Source: Bacteroidota bacterium
GTDB lineage: Bacteria; Bacteroidota; Rhodothermia; Rhodothermales; UBA10348
Assembly (NCBI GenBank): GCA_022571135.1
Contig: JACZYK010000117.1
Span: forward strand, 1 to 7,729
Direction of reading: 5' to 3'
DNA: 7,729 nt
Part shown: positions 1 through 5,714 of the stretch, piece after piece
Layout: each line of letters starts with the position of its first letter
How positions within the stretch are numbered: position 1 is the stretch's first letter
Translations under genes and position numbers: made by a program
Notes under the pieces: model-generated
What the model was told of the DNA's origin: nothing
Database searches by the model: none
What the model saw: only the letters and a program-made list of their open reading frames with translations

Positions 1-1
1 A

Positions 2-205
2 GAAGATTTTCCGCGACTTCGTTTTGGGATTCAGCCGGAACGGATGAGCGGTTCGTGGGAGACATTTGTTCTCAAGCCCTTCAGTCGGAAAGAATCTCCT
101 TTAGAGATGAAAGGGGTGGAGCGGGCAACGGCCTGTTGCCGCCTTTGGGTTGAGGAAGGAATGGATGTGTGTATGAATCGGTTTAACCAGAAGGAATTTG
201 CTTGA
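2..205 (+). CDS. pth: Peptidyl-tRNA hydrolase, C-terminal part (5' end outside window)
   Basis: An open frame enters from the left edge and gives 67 residues before TGA at 203-205. It starts with EDFPRLRFGI, which matches the (N)xFxRLRIGIG segment of bacterial Pth, continues with a VLKPF segment (VLxxF in the family) and ends with a WVEEGMDVCMNRFN segment, matching the family's C-terminal helix that finishes around a G...A(M/T)N motif. Pth releases peptides from prematurely dropped peptidyl-tRNA in the cytoplasm. The catalytic His and Asn lie upstream and cannot be checked. The stop is separated by a single A from the rpsF ATG, so the two are probably co-transcribed and translationally coupled; pth next to rpsF is a known arrangement in several bacterial groups. 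The C-terminus is short, as is usual for Pth. Identification rests on motif recognition only. Confidence 0.8.
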   Translation, partial: EDFPRLRFGIQPERMSGSWETFVLKPFSRKESPLEMKGVERATACCRLWVEEGMDVCMNRFNQKEFA

Positions 206-206
206 A

Positions 207-488
207 ATGGGACTTTACGAAGGACTGTTTATTGTCCGGCCTGATTTAAACGAAGAGACACAAAAGGCTGTCTTTACAAAGATCGAAGAACCGATTACCC
301 GACAGGGAGGTACCGTCGAGACAGCGCAGGAATGGGGAAGACGGACGCTTGCGTATCCCATTCGTAAGAAACGAGAGGGTGTCTATTACTTGGTCAGATT
401 TCAGCTCGATTCTAAAACGGTTCCGACCCTACGGCGAGATTATTCCCTTAACGAAGCGATCTTGAGTTCCTTGATTACACGCTTGTAA
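207..488 (+). CDS. rpsF: 30S ribosomal protein S6
   Basis: Encodes about 93 residues, in the normal S6 range. Family landmarks are YEGLFIVRPDL at the N-terminus (the first beta strand), a central EWGRRTLAYPIRKKREGVYYLV stretch split around the conserved RxLAYPI core, and a C-terminal LRRDYSLNEAILSSLI helix and strand. S6 sits on the platform of the small subunit as a heterodimer with S18. I place the start at ATG 207 rather than the in-frame TTG at 198. ATG 207 has AAGGAA at 191-196 about 10 nt upstream and follows the pth stop by 1 nt, while a TTG start would leave only 1-2 nt to that ribosome binding site and overlap pth. Downstream is the start of ssb, as expected for the common rpsF-ssb-rpsR order, but rpsR is absent because ssb breaks off. 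Confidence 0.95.
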   Translation: MGLYEGLFIVRPDLNEETQKAVFTKIEEPITRQGGTVETAQEWGRRTLAYPIRKKREGVYYLVRFQLDSKTVPTLRRDYSLNEAILSSLITRL

Positions 489-508
489 GATTTAGGGAGG
501 AGATCCCA

Positions 509-568
509 ATGGCCAGTCTCAATCGAGTGATTCTTTTGGGAAACCTGACGCGCGATCCGGAACTTTGA
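509..568 (+). pseudogene. ssb: Truncated single-stranded DNA-binding protein (first 19 codons only)
   Basis: ATG at 509 is preceded by a strong Shine-Dalgarno sequence, GGGAGGAG at 495-502, 6 nt upstream. The frame reads MASLNRVILLGNLTRDPEL and then TGA at 566-568. This is the classic start of bacterial SSB (MAxLNKVILIGNLTRDPEL, normally followed by an R-Y/x-T segment). A full SSB is usually 140-180 residues, so the OB fold and the acidic C-terminal tail are missing. The sequence after 568 does not resume an SSB frame; it runs into ccmD 15 nt later. The good ribosome binding site and perfect first 19 codons argue for a sharp breakpoint rather than slow decay. Either the locus was rearranged or the assembly joined two unrelated pieces here. 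The last codons and TGA could belong to the end of a gene such as ccmC upstream of ccmD. Confidence 0.82.
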
Positions 569-583
569 GTTTGTCGGAATAAC

Positions 584-862
584 ATGGAAGAATTACAACA
601 GGCGGCAACCGATACGCTCCGGTCGTCCGAATCCATATCGACTGCGTTCGACAGTATCTGGGCCGGGGCCAACATCCCGACACAACCGCCGTCAATACTG
701 GAGCAGATTATGCTTTCTCACGACAAACTATACGTTGTACTCGCCGTTGTACTCATCATCTGGTTCGGAGTGATCTTTTTCCTTTACCGCACGGACCGTC
801 GGCTCTCCAGCCTGGAACGAAGAATGGGGGACCGCATTTATGAAGATGACGACGATCTGTAG
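584..862 (+). CDS. ccmD: CcmD-like small membrane protein of cytochrome c maturation
   Basis: A 92-residue frame. Residues 43-53 (MLSHDKLYVVL) lead into one transmembrane helix, about 50-67 (YVVLAVVLIIWFGVIFFLY), followed by a basic RTDRRLSSLERR segment and an acidic EDDDDL tail. This one-helix, then charged and coiled-coil-prone layout is typical of CcmD, which in system I helps release holo-CcmE from the CcmABC complex. The gene is 36 nt upstream of ccmE, which strongly supports the call. The start is uncertain. ATG 584 has only a weak upstream CGGAA, whereas an in-frame ATG at 710 has GGAG at 700-703 with 6 nt spacing and would give a 50-residue protein closer to the usual CcmD size. The 42-residue extension is hydrophilic and has no signal peptide. 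The family is short and poorly conserved, so the call leans on context. Confidence 0.72.
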   Translation: MEELQQAATDTLRSSESISTAFDSIWAGANIPTQPPSILEQIMLSHDKLYVVLAVVLIIWFGVIFFLYRTDRRLSSLERRMGDRIYEDDDDL

Positions 863-898
863 CCCGACAAATACTCCGCCCGAATACGGAGATTAGAT

Positions 899-1291
899 AT
901 GAAAGCGAAATCAATTTTTGGAATCCTCCTGATCGTGCTATTCACGTCCCTTCTATTCATGAATTTCGGACAGCAGGTGGGTGGATACATGAATTTCTCC
1001 GAAGCAGAAGAGACCGGCGCGAAAGCACACGTCATCGGAATGTGGATCGAAGGGAAGACGTTCGAGTACGATGCCCGCACCAACATTTTTTCCTTTTTCA
1101 TGGAAGATGACCTGGGCAACGTGCGCAAGGTGCACTATGCCAATCCCAAACCGGCCAATTTCGAGGACGCGGAGAAACTGGTCATCGAAGGCCGTGCTCA
1201 AGGCGATATCTTCGTCGCCGAGAATATCCTAGTCAAGTGCCCGTCGAAGTACAATGACGCGCGGGGCCTGCAGGAAATGAGCGGCTCCTGA
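899..1291 (+). CDS. ccmE: Cytochrome c maturation heme chaperone CcmE, cysteine (CxxxY) type
   Basis: Encodes 130 residues, a usual CcmE length. An N-terminal signal anchor spans about residues 6-23 (IFGILLIVLFTSLLFMNF). An OB-fold periplasmic domain follows, with the family hallmarks KVHYANPKPANFEDAE (residues 77-92), VIEGRAQGDIFVAENILVK (95-113) and KCPSKY (113-118). CcmE binds heme covalently in the periplasm and passes it to apocytochrome c. In the E. coli protein the heme-attaching residue is His in HxxxY; here the equivalent place is Cys114 with Tyr118, the CxxxY variant known from Desulfovibrio and archaea. GGAG at 888-891 lies 7 nt before ATG 899. The gene follows ccmD and ends convergently 34 nt from the mgtE stop. 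Apart from ccmD, no other ccm gene is in the window. Confidence 0.92.
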   Translation: MKAKSIFGILLIVLFTSLLFMNFGQQVGGYMNFSEAEETGAKAHVIGMWIEGKTFEYDARTNIFSFFMEDDLGNVRKVHYANPKPANFEDAEKLVIEGRAQGDIFVAENILVKCPSKYNDARGLQEMSGS

Positions 1292-1293
1292 GC

Positions 1294-1306
1294 CTGGCGA
1301 CGCCAG
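1294..1306. terminator. Possible weak hairpin between convergent ccmE and mgtE
   Basis: CTGGCGACGCCAG can fold as a 5-bp stem (CTGGC/GCCAG) with a 3-nt loop, just after the ccmE stop and within the 34-nt gap to the mgtE stop. The location suits a bidirectional terminator, but there is no T run on either side and the stem is short, so this may be chance. Confidence 0.2.
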
Positions 1307-1325
1307 TTCGATTCGCGGCAGCTCG

Positions 1326-2750
1326 TTACAGGTACAATAGCTCCGCGAGCAGGAAGAACACCGATATTCCGATTATGTCGTTGCTCGTCGTGATGAAGGG
1401 TCCCGTGGCCAGAGCCGGATCTATTCCCATGCGGTTCAGCAGAAGCGGAATCAGCGTGCCGAGCGCCGTGGCCTGAACGATAACGATCAGCAACGCAGCC
1501 GTGGCGGTAGCGGACAGCATAAGTGGGTCCTTCAGTCCCTCCATGAGGACCGGAGCCAGAAGCAGGATCGCCAGACCCAGAACAACGGATGAAATCGTCG
1601 CATTCAGAATCGCCACACGAAACTCCTTCCCGAGGCGTTTTGCCAGATCGCTAGCCCACATGTCTCCCGAAGCGAGTTGTTGCACTGTGATCGCCGAACT
1701 CTGAATTCCTGCATTGCCCGCCGTGGCCATGATGATGGGAATGAATCCCGCTAGGACAGACGCCGCCTCCAATGTCGCGTCAAATGACCAGATTACCGCA
1801 GCCGCGAGACCGGCGCCCCCCAGACCGACAATCAGCCACGGCAAACGACCCCTCACGATTCGAAATACGGAGTCCGTCGCCTCCTCCCCGCCTGCCACAC
1901 CGCTCATCTTCTGGATGTCTTCCTCGGCCTCCTCACGGATGACGTCAACGACATCGTCGATCGTGATGCGGCCAACGAGGCAACCGTCCCGGTCAACAAC
2001 CGGCAACGTGACGAGATCGTAGCGCTCCATGAGGATCGCGACTTCTTCCTGGTCCAGATCCGTGCGCACCGACGTCACATCGACATCCATGATCTCATTT
2101 ATAAGAGCGGATGCGCGCGAGAGCAGCAGGCGCTTGAGGGATACCACGCCGATCAGTCGATCCATATCATCGGTAACGAACACGGCAAAGACCTCTTCGA
2201 TGGTCTCCGCGTTACGTCTGACCTCCTCGGTGGCCTCAGCGACGGTCCATTCGTGAGATACGGCGATGAATTCCGCCGCCATGATGCCTCCTGCGGAATC
2301 CTCTTCGTAGGCAAGCAGCTCCAGCACTTCCGCCGCATCCTCGAGCGTCGGCAGAACTTTCTCGACCACGCCTTCCGGAAGATCGGCGAGTACGTCCGCA
2401 GCATCGTCCGACTCCAGCTCGTCGAGCATGGCCGTGATCCTGTCCTCGGAAGTTTTCTCCAGCAGGCGGGCGCGATAGTCGTCGTCGAGATCGGCAAGCA
2501 TTTCTCCCGCCTGTTCGACGGGAAGCCAGCGAAATAGCCGCCGCGCCGCGCCGATCTGGAGATGGCTGACGACCTGCGCAAGATCGGACGGATGCAGATC
2601 GGCCAGGATGTTCAATACCATCCCCTGCTGGCCTTCGACGATGAGCGCAGAGATGTCTTCGATCAGCTCCGCGTCCATCTCGATAATGCTTCCGTGTCGT
2701 CCGGATCCGTCAGATACGGATGTGGTAAGATGATCTTTTCGCTGGGTCAT
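1326..2750 (-). CDS. mgtE: Magnesium transporter MgtE
   Basis: Encodes 474 residues, matching the usual ~450 for MgtE, a dimeric Mg2+-selective inner-membrane channel gated by cytosolic Mg2+. Domain order is complete: an N-terminal superhelical domain (about 35-145, with repeated LxDLxxxxxA units), a YEEDSAGGIM hinge at 148-157, two CBS domains (about 155-275), a connecting helix rich in acidic residues, and five membrane segments from about 303 to 474. In the membrane part ATAGNAGIQS (342-351) matches the GGNxGxQ pore motif, and TTSNDIIG (454-461) carries Asp458 at the position of the pore Asp432 of the Thermus protein. ATG 2750 has AGGAG (complement of 2757-2761) 6 nt upstream. It lies 53 nt downstream of ksgA on the same strand, probably in one transcript; that gap is too short for a Mg2+ riboswitch. 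Confidence 0.95.
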   Translation of the reverse strand: MTQRKDHLTTSVSDGSGRHGSIIEMDAELIEDISALIVEGQQGMVLNILADLHPSDLAQVVSHLQIGAARRLFRWLPVEQAGEMLADLDDDYRARLLEKTSEDRITAMLDELESDDAADVLADLPEGVVEKVLPTLEDAAEVLELLAYEEDSAGGIMAAEFIAVSHEWTVAEATEEVRRNAETIEEVFAVFVTDDMDRLIGVVSLKRLLLSRASALINEIMDVDVTSVRTDLDQEEVAILMERYDLVTLPVVDRDGCLVGRITIDDVVDVIREEAEEDIQKMSGVAGGEEATDSVFRIVRGRLPWLIVGLGGAGLAAAVIWSFDATLEAASVLAGFIPIIMATAGNAGIQSSAITVQQLASGDMWASDLAKRLGKEFRVAILNATISSVVLGLAILLLAPVLMEGLKDPLMLSATATAALLIVIVQATALGTLIPLLLNRMGIDPALATGPFITTSNDIIGISVFFLLAELLYL

Positions 2751-2803
2751 CCGGCACTCCTGATCGCATTAAGAACTCTTCCTGTCAGCCTAGTCACCGC
2801 TGC

Positions 2804-3583
2804 TCAGGAACCGGACTGAAGATAGCGTGCGAGGTGGACAAAGTCCTCCGGAGAGAGCTCCTCCGCACGTCTTCCCGAAATGGACTCTTCAAGCGTGACT
2901 TCTGACGAAAGCGCAAGCTCTTTAAGACTGTTTCTGAGCGTTTTCCGGCGTTGATTGAAGGCCGTGCGGACCACACGGCGCACCCATGCCCGATCCATTT
3001 CAGGCGGAATCATGGACTCATCCATAAATTCCAGTCGCACGACTGCGCTCCGGACATCGGGCTTGGGGTAGAACACATTCCTCGAAACAGGGAACAGGAT
3101 TTGAGGTCTCGACACGAGCTGCACCGCGACGCTGAGGATACCGTAGGCCTTTGTCGAAGGCCGTGCGACGAGCCGCTGCGCGACCTCGTACTGCATCATG
3201 AGAACTGCTTCGCCGACGGATTCCCGGGCGTCGATCAGTCCGAACAGGATCTGCGAAGTGATGGAATACGGAAGATTCCCGATCACATGGAGCTTTCCGC
3301 CAGCCTCTTTTGCGAGTCGGTTCCAGTCGACTTCGAGGATGTCGTTCTGCAGAATCTCCACTCGAGGAAAAGCGGGTTTGAGGAGTTGGACGGCCCGGGA
3401 ATCAATCTCAATCGCCGTCACGCGCTCGAAGCGCTCATCGAGCAGCGTCGTTAGCGCTCCGGTGCCAGGACCGATCTCCACCACGGGAGCCCCGGGGGCT
3501 GCCCGAAGAGACGCGACGATTTTTCTGGCGATATTCGGGTCGCGCAGGAAATTCTGGCCCAGGCTCTTTTTCGGTCTAAGCAT
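2804..3583 (-). CDS. rsmA: 16S rRNA (adenine1518-N6/adenine1519-N6)-dimethyltransferase
   Basis: Encodes 259 residues, in the KsgA/RsmA/Dim1 range (E. coli 273). The N-terminus has the family signature KKSLGQNFL (5-13). The SAM-binding Rossmann fold shows VVEIGPGTG (34-42), acidic Glu59 in AIEID at the end of strand 2, ND (80-81) in motif IV context, and the catalytic NLPY at 103-106. A C-terminal helical domain includes FYPKPDVRSAVVRLEF and AFNQRRKTLRNSLK, both typical. The enzyme dimethylates two adjacent adenines in the helix 45 loop late in 30S assembly. A GGAG sits about 10 nt before ATG 3583. The upstream neighbour is the TPR gene, 105 nt away across a repeat-containing gap; mgtE follows downstream. 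It is also called ksgA. Confidence 0.96.
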   Translation of the reverse strand: MLRPKKSLGQNFLRDPNIARKIVASLRAAPGAPVVEIGPGTGALTTLLDERFERVTAIEIDSRAVQLLKPAFPRVEILQNDILEVDWNRLAKEAGGKLHVIGNLPYSITSQILFGLIDARESVGEAVLMMQYEVAQRLVARPSTKAYGILSVAVQLVSRPQILFPVSRNVFYPKPDVRSAVVRLEFMDESMIPPEMDRAWVRRVVRTAFNQRRKTLRNSLKELALSSEVTLEESISGRRAEELSPEDFVHLARYLQSGS

Positions 3584-3627
3584 TCAGACGACTCTCCGGT
3601 TCGACGGGACAATCAGACGGCATCACG

Positions 3628-3699
3628 TCTCGCAATGGCGCGAGAAGTGTCAAGAACGGATTCACCTCGCGCACTCGCGAGAGAAGTGTCAAAAACGGA
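3628..3699. repeat. Two imperfect tandem repeats (39-nt period), each with a GC-rich hairpin
   Basis: The block GAAGTGTCAA(G/A)AACGGA occurs at 3644-3659 and again exactly 39 nt later at 3683-3698. Each copy is preceded by an inverted repeat: TCTCGC/GCGAGA at 3628-3633 and 3640-3645 (6-nt loop), and CTCGCG/CGCGAG at 3666-3671 and 3676-3681 (4-nt loop). The pair fills most of the gap between the TPR gene and ksgA. Copy 2 runs into the TPR gene, so its last codons (FRF) and TGA stop (3691-3689) lie inside the repeat. No T run follows either hairpin, so a standard intrinsic terminator is not supported. An mRNA-stabilising or attenuating structure, or a small interspersed repeat family, are possible readings. 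Confidence 0.65.
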
Positions 3700-4960
3700 A
3701 ATATGCATTCTTTCGGTATTCCTTTGCTCTGTCCCTCGAGTTGCCCCGGTCATCCATCGACAGAACGCGTTCGTATACCCGAAGGGCCTCTTCACGTCGC
3801 CCCTGCATATCGTATATCATGCCCGAGCGCAGAACCGCGTTTACTCCAAAAAAGGTGTCGCTTTCGCGGTTATCGGACAGCTCTGAGACCCGGGCGAATG
3901 CCGCGAGTGCTTCCTCGAACCGGCCTCCCTGCATCTCGCGTCGTCCGAGAAAGTAGAGAGCCTGAGAAGCGAGAGACGGTGAGTAACCCGTCTGTCCGCG
4001 ATCGAAGCGTGCGACGACCTCCGTAAAAACAGTGGCTGAGCGTGTCCACTGGGACCACCTGGCGAATACCCTGCCTTCCAGAACGTGGAAATAGGCATTC
4101 TCCGGGTAGGTATTCCGGAGCCACATCGCGTATCGATAGGCCTTCTGAAAGTCAGGTTCGTAGAACAGATGTATCTGAAGGAGAAAATAGGCCGCCTCGG
4201 TCTTTATGAATCGCCCCTCAGTGGCGGTAAACTCCAGTTCGGCGAGCCCTCGCTCCCGATCCGCTTTCGGAAAGAACAGCATCATCGGCCGCACGAGTGG
4301 GTATCGATCCGGAATGACGGAGGCAAAATAGTCGTAGACGCCTTTCCCGAACTGGAAATCGCCATTGGTTGTGTCCGCATCGGCGATCCTGAAAATGTAG
4401 TCCAGCGTTTTTCGACCGTCTGCGGCCGCAAGCAGCCACTGCCTCCGATTGGATCTCAGTCGTCCCCTGAAGCCCAACGCCGCCCCCTTGAAAAACATCG
4501 CGTCGAAATTTTCCGGGTTCTGCTCGAGCAGGGCGTCGGATCGTTCGATAACCATTCTCATGGCATCCAGGAAAGCCTCATCGTCCGCAGAGGCTCCCAT
4601 GGCGAGGTTGGGTAGAATTCTCCACCAGACAACCAGGGCTTTCAAGAACGGTCCAATCGGATGACCGGGGTGCAGCTCGTCAATTCTTGAAAAAATGGAG
4701 TCCGCCACATCGAATCGCATGTTGTACAGCGCTTTGAGGCCCCTGTCTGCATCCGCGACCAGATCCTCATTGGAAAGGATCGAGACGATACCGCCGTACA
4801 GATTTTCTCCTCGCTCAGGATTTTCCACCTGAGCGAACGTCGGGTGGGCGAGAGCGAACGACCAGAGGATGACCATCGTCAGGATCCGTATCAGGAGATC
4901 TCTCTCTTTTTGTCCTTCGGACGGATCGGCCGCCCTGCATCTCTCGCACGAGGGATTCAT
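3689..4960 (-). CDS. Exported tetratricopeptide-repeat protein of unknown function
   Basis: I place the start at ATG 4960, giving 423 residues. This ATG is 1 nt beyond the bioY stop (TGAGATG), suggesting translational coupling; an upstream ATG at 5032 lies inside bioY and is less likely. A hydrophobic stretch at about 22-38 followed by HPTFAQ (39-44) looks like a signal peptide with cleavage after Ala43, although its N-region is unusually long. The mature part is all-helical with TPR-like units: about 75-110, 150-180, 255-285, 335-362 (ALYFLGRREMQGGRFEEALA) and 375-400 (RSGMIYDMQGRREEALRVYE). The central FQFGKGVYDYFASVIPD and the ADRERGLAELEFTATEGR segment recall the Iml2/TTC39-like TPR families. 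It is probably periplasmic or envelope-associated scaffolding. No catalytic motif is seen and I cannot assign a function. Confidence 0.78.
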   Translation of the reverse strand: MNPSCERCRAADPSEGQKERDLLIRILTMVILWSFALAHPTFAQVENPERGENLYGGIVSILSNEDLVADADRGLKALYNMRFDVADSIFSRIDELHPGHPIGPFLKALVVWWRILPNLAMGASADDEAFLDAMRMVIERSDALLEQNPENFDAMFFKGAALGFRGRLRSNRRQWLLAAADGRKTLDYIFRIADADTTNGDFQFGKGVYDYFASVIPDRYPLVRPMMLFFPKADRERGLAELEFTATEGRFIKTEAAYFLLQIHLFYEPDFQKAYRYAMWLRNTYPENAYFHVLEGRVFARWSQWTRSATVFTEVVARFDRGQTGYSPSLASQALYFLGRREMQGGRFEEALAAFARVSELSDNRESDTFFGVNAVLRSGMIYDMQGRREEALRVYERVLSMDDRGNSRDRAKEYRKNAYFRF

Positions 4961-4961
4961 C

Positions 4962-5579
4962 TCAAGCGCTATCTGTAGCAGCGTCTTTCTGTCGGGAGAG
5001 CTGCCGTGTACCCGTGTAAACGAATGCAACACATAGAATTTTTGCCAGATCCACGACCGCGAATCTCAACCATCCCTTATCTATGGACTCGAACCATGTT
5101 GCGTGTCCTGCGGCATAGTGAAACCAGACCACCCCGAGCGTGAAGAGCGAGATCGATCCGGCCAGCAGCGCCAGTGTACTTCCCGTGAGACCGTTCCAGC
5201 GCTTTGAGAGCAGCCCGGAAACCATGGCGGCAAGCGGAAACCCGAGCAGATAACCGGCAGTCACCGCACCGAACAGGTAGGCCGGTCCATATCCTTCTCC
5301 GGCGTATACCGGCATGAACAGACCGAGACACAGGTATAGAATCTGTGCAAACAATCCGTTTCGCCATCCCAGATAGAGACCACTGCCATAGACCGCCAGC
5401 GTTTGAAGCGTATATGGAACCTCCCAGAGATACAGCCTGACCTGCGATCCCGCCGCCGTCAGCAGCGCGAATCCTACGACTCCGAGTACCTGGGTTAATG
5501 CGGACGCGTCGGCGCTTCGAAGAAAATCGACGGCTGCCGTTCGATCAGAATGAAGCTTGTAGATTGAATTCATCTGCAT
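4962..5579 (-). CDS. bioY: Biotin transporter S-component BioY
   Basis: Encodes 205 residues (family usually 180-200), with six predicted membrane segments between about 28 and 192. Family signatures are VPYTLQTLAVYGSGLYLG (54-71), the YLCLGLFMPVYAGEGYGPAYLFG stretch (82-104, with the usual G-L-P/MPVFA and G...GP elements) followed by TAGYLLGF (107-114), and a late D177xxK180 in VVDLAK, equivalent to the conserved D..K near the last helices. BioY captures biotin in the inner membrane, working alone or with the ECF energising module (BioM/BioN or EcfA/EcfT); no such module genes are in the window. Starts at ATG 5579 or 5573 are both possible, and no clear Shine-Dalgarno is visible. The stop overlaps the TPR gene context by 1 nt spacing, and metH ends 135 nt upstream. 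Confidence 0.93.
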   Translation of the reverse strand: MQMNSIYKLHSDRTAAVDFLRSADASALTQVLGVVGFALLTAAGSQVRLYLWEVPYTLQTLAVYGSGLYLGWRNGLFAQILYLCLGLFMPVYAGEGYGPAYLFGAVTAGYLLGFPLAAMVSGLLSKRWNGLTGSTLALLAGSISLFTLGVVWFHYAAGHATWFESIDKGWLRFAVVDLAKILCVAFVYTGTRQLSRQKDAATDSA

Positions 5580-5605
5580 GTGTAATGCGAATGTACTGGC
5601 TTTTA

Positions 5606-5624
5606 CGGGACCTCGATCGTCCCG
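5606..5624. promoter_or_regulatory. Inverted repeat upstream of bioY, possible operator or hairpin
   Basis: The 135-nt gap between metH and bioY (5580-5714) contains the perfect 6-bp inverted repeat CGGGAC/GTCCCG with a 7-nt spacer, ending 27 nt before the bioY ATG. A second, weaker inverted repeat (CGAGA at 5695-5699, TCTCG at 5709-5713) sits just after the metH stop. Neither is followed by a T run on the minus strand. I found no clear -35/-10 pair, no Bacteroidota-type -33/-7 pair and no convincing paired BirA operator, so the role is a guess. Confidence 0.25.
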
Positions 5625-5714
5625 CAGTTGAGATCCGTTTGTAAAATGAGAAAGATACTGGATGCGGAAGAGAAACGCAGACCGGGATCATCTCCGAGAA
5701 ATCCGCCGTCTCGA

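Noticed and set aside
570..790. Alternative + strand frame (…FEFVGITWKNYNRR…) through the ccmD start region
   Set aside because: It has no recognisable homology and runs across the CcmD transmembrane segment in the wrong frame; treated as a shadow.
3648..3692. TTGACA sequences on the minus strand in both repeat copies, as ksgA promoter -35 boxes
   Set aside because: At 16-18 nt spacing there is no TATAAT-like -10 box for either copy; the hexamer is explained by the repeat itself.
3198..3956. 252-codon + strand open frame across ksgA and the TPR gene
   Set aside because: It spans two well-supported minus-strand genes, is Ser/Arg-rich in the way shadow frames are, and resembles nothing known.
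5627..5645. TTTTACAAAC on the minus strand as a BirA (biotin repressor) half-site upstream of bioY
   Set aside because: One half resembles GTTTACAA but I found no matching TTGTAAAC partner at the expected spacing, so a BirA operator is not supported.
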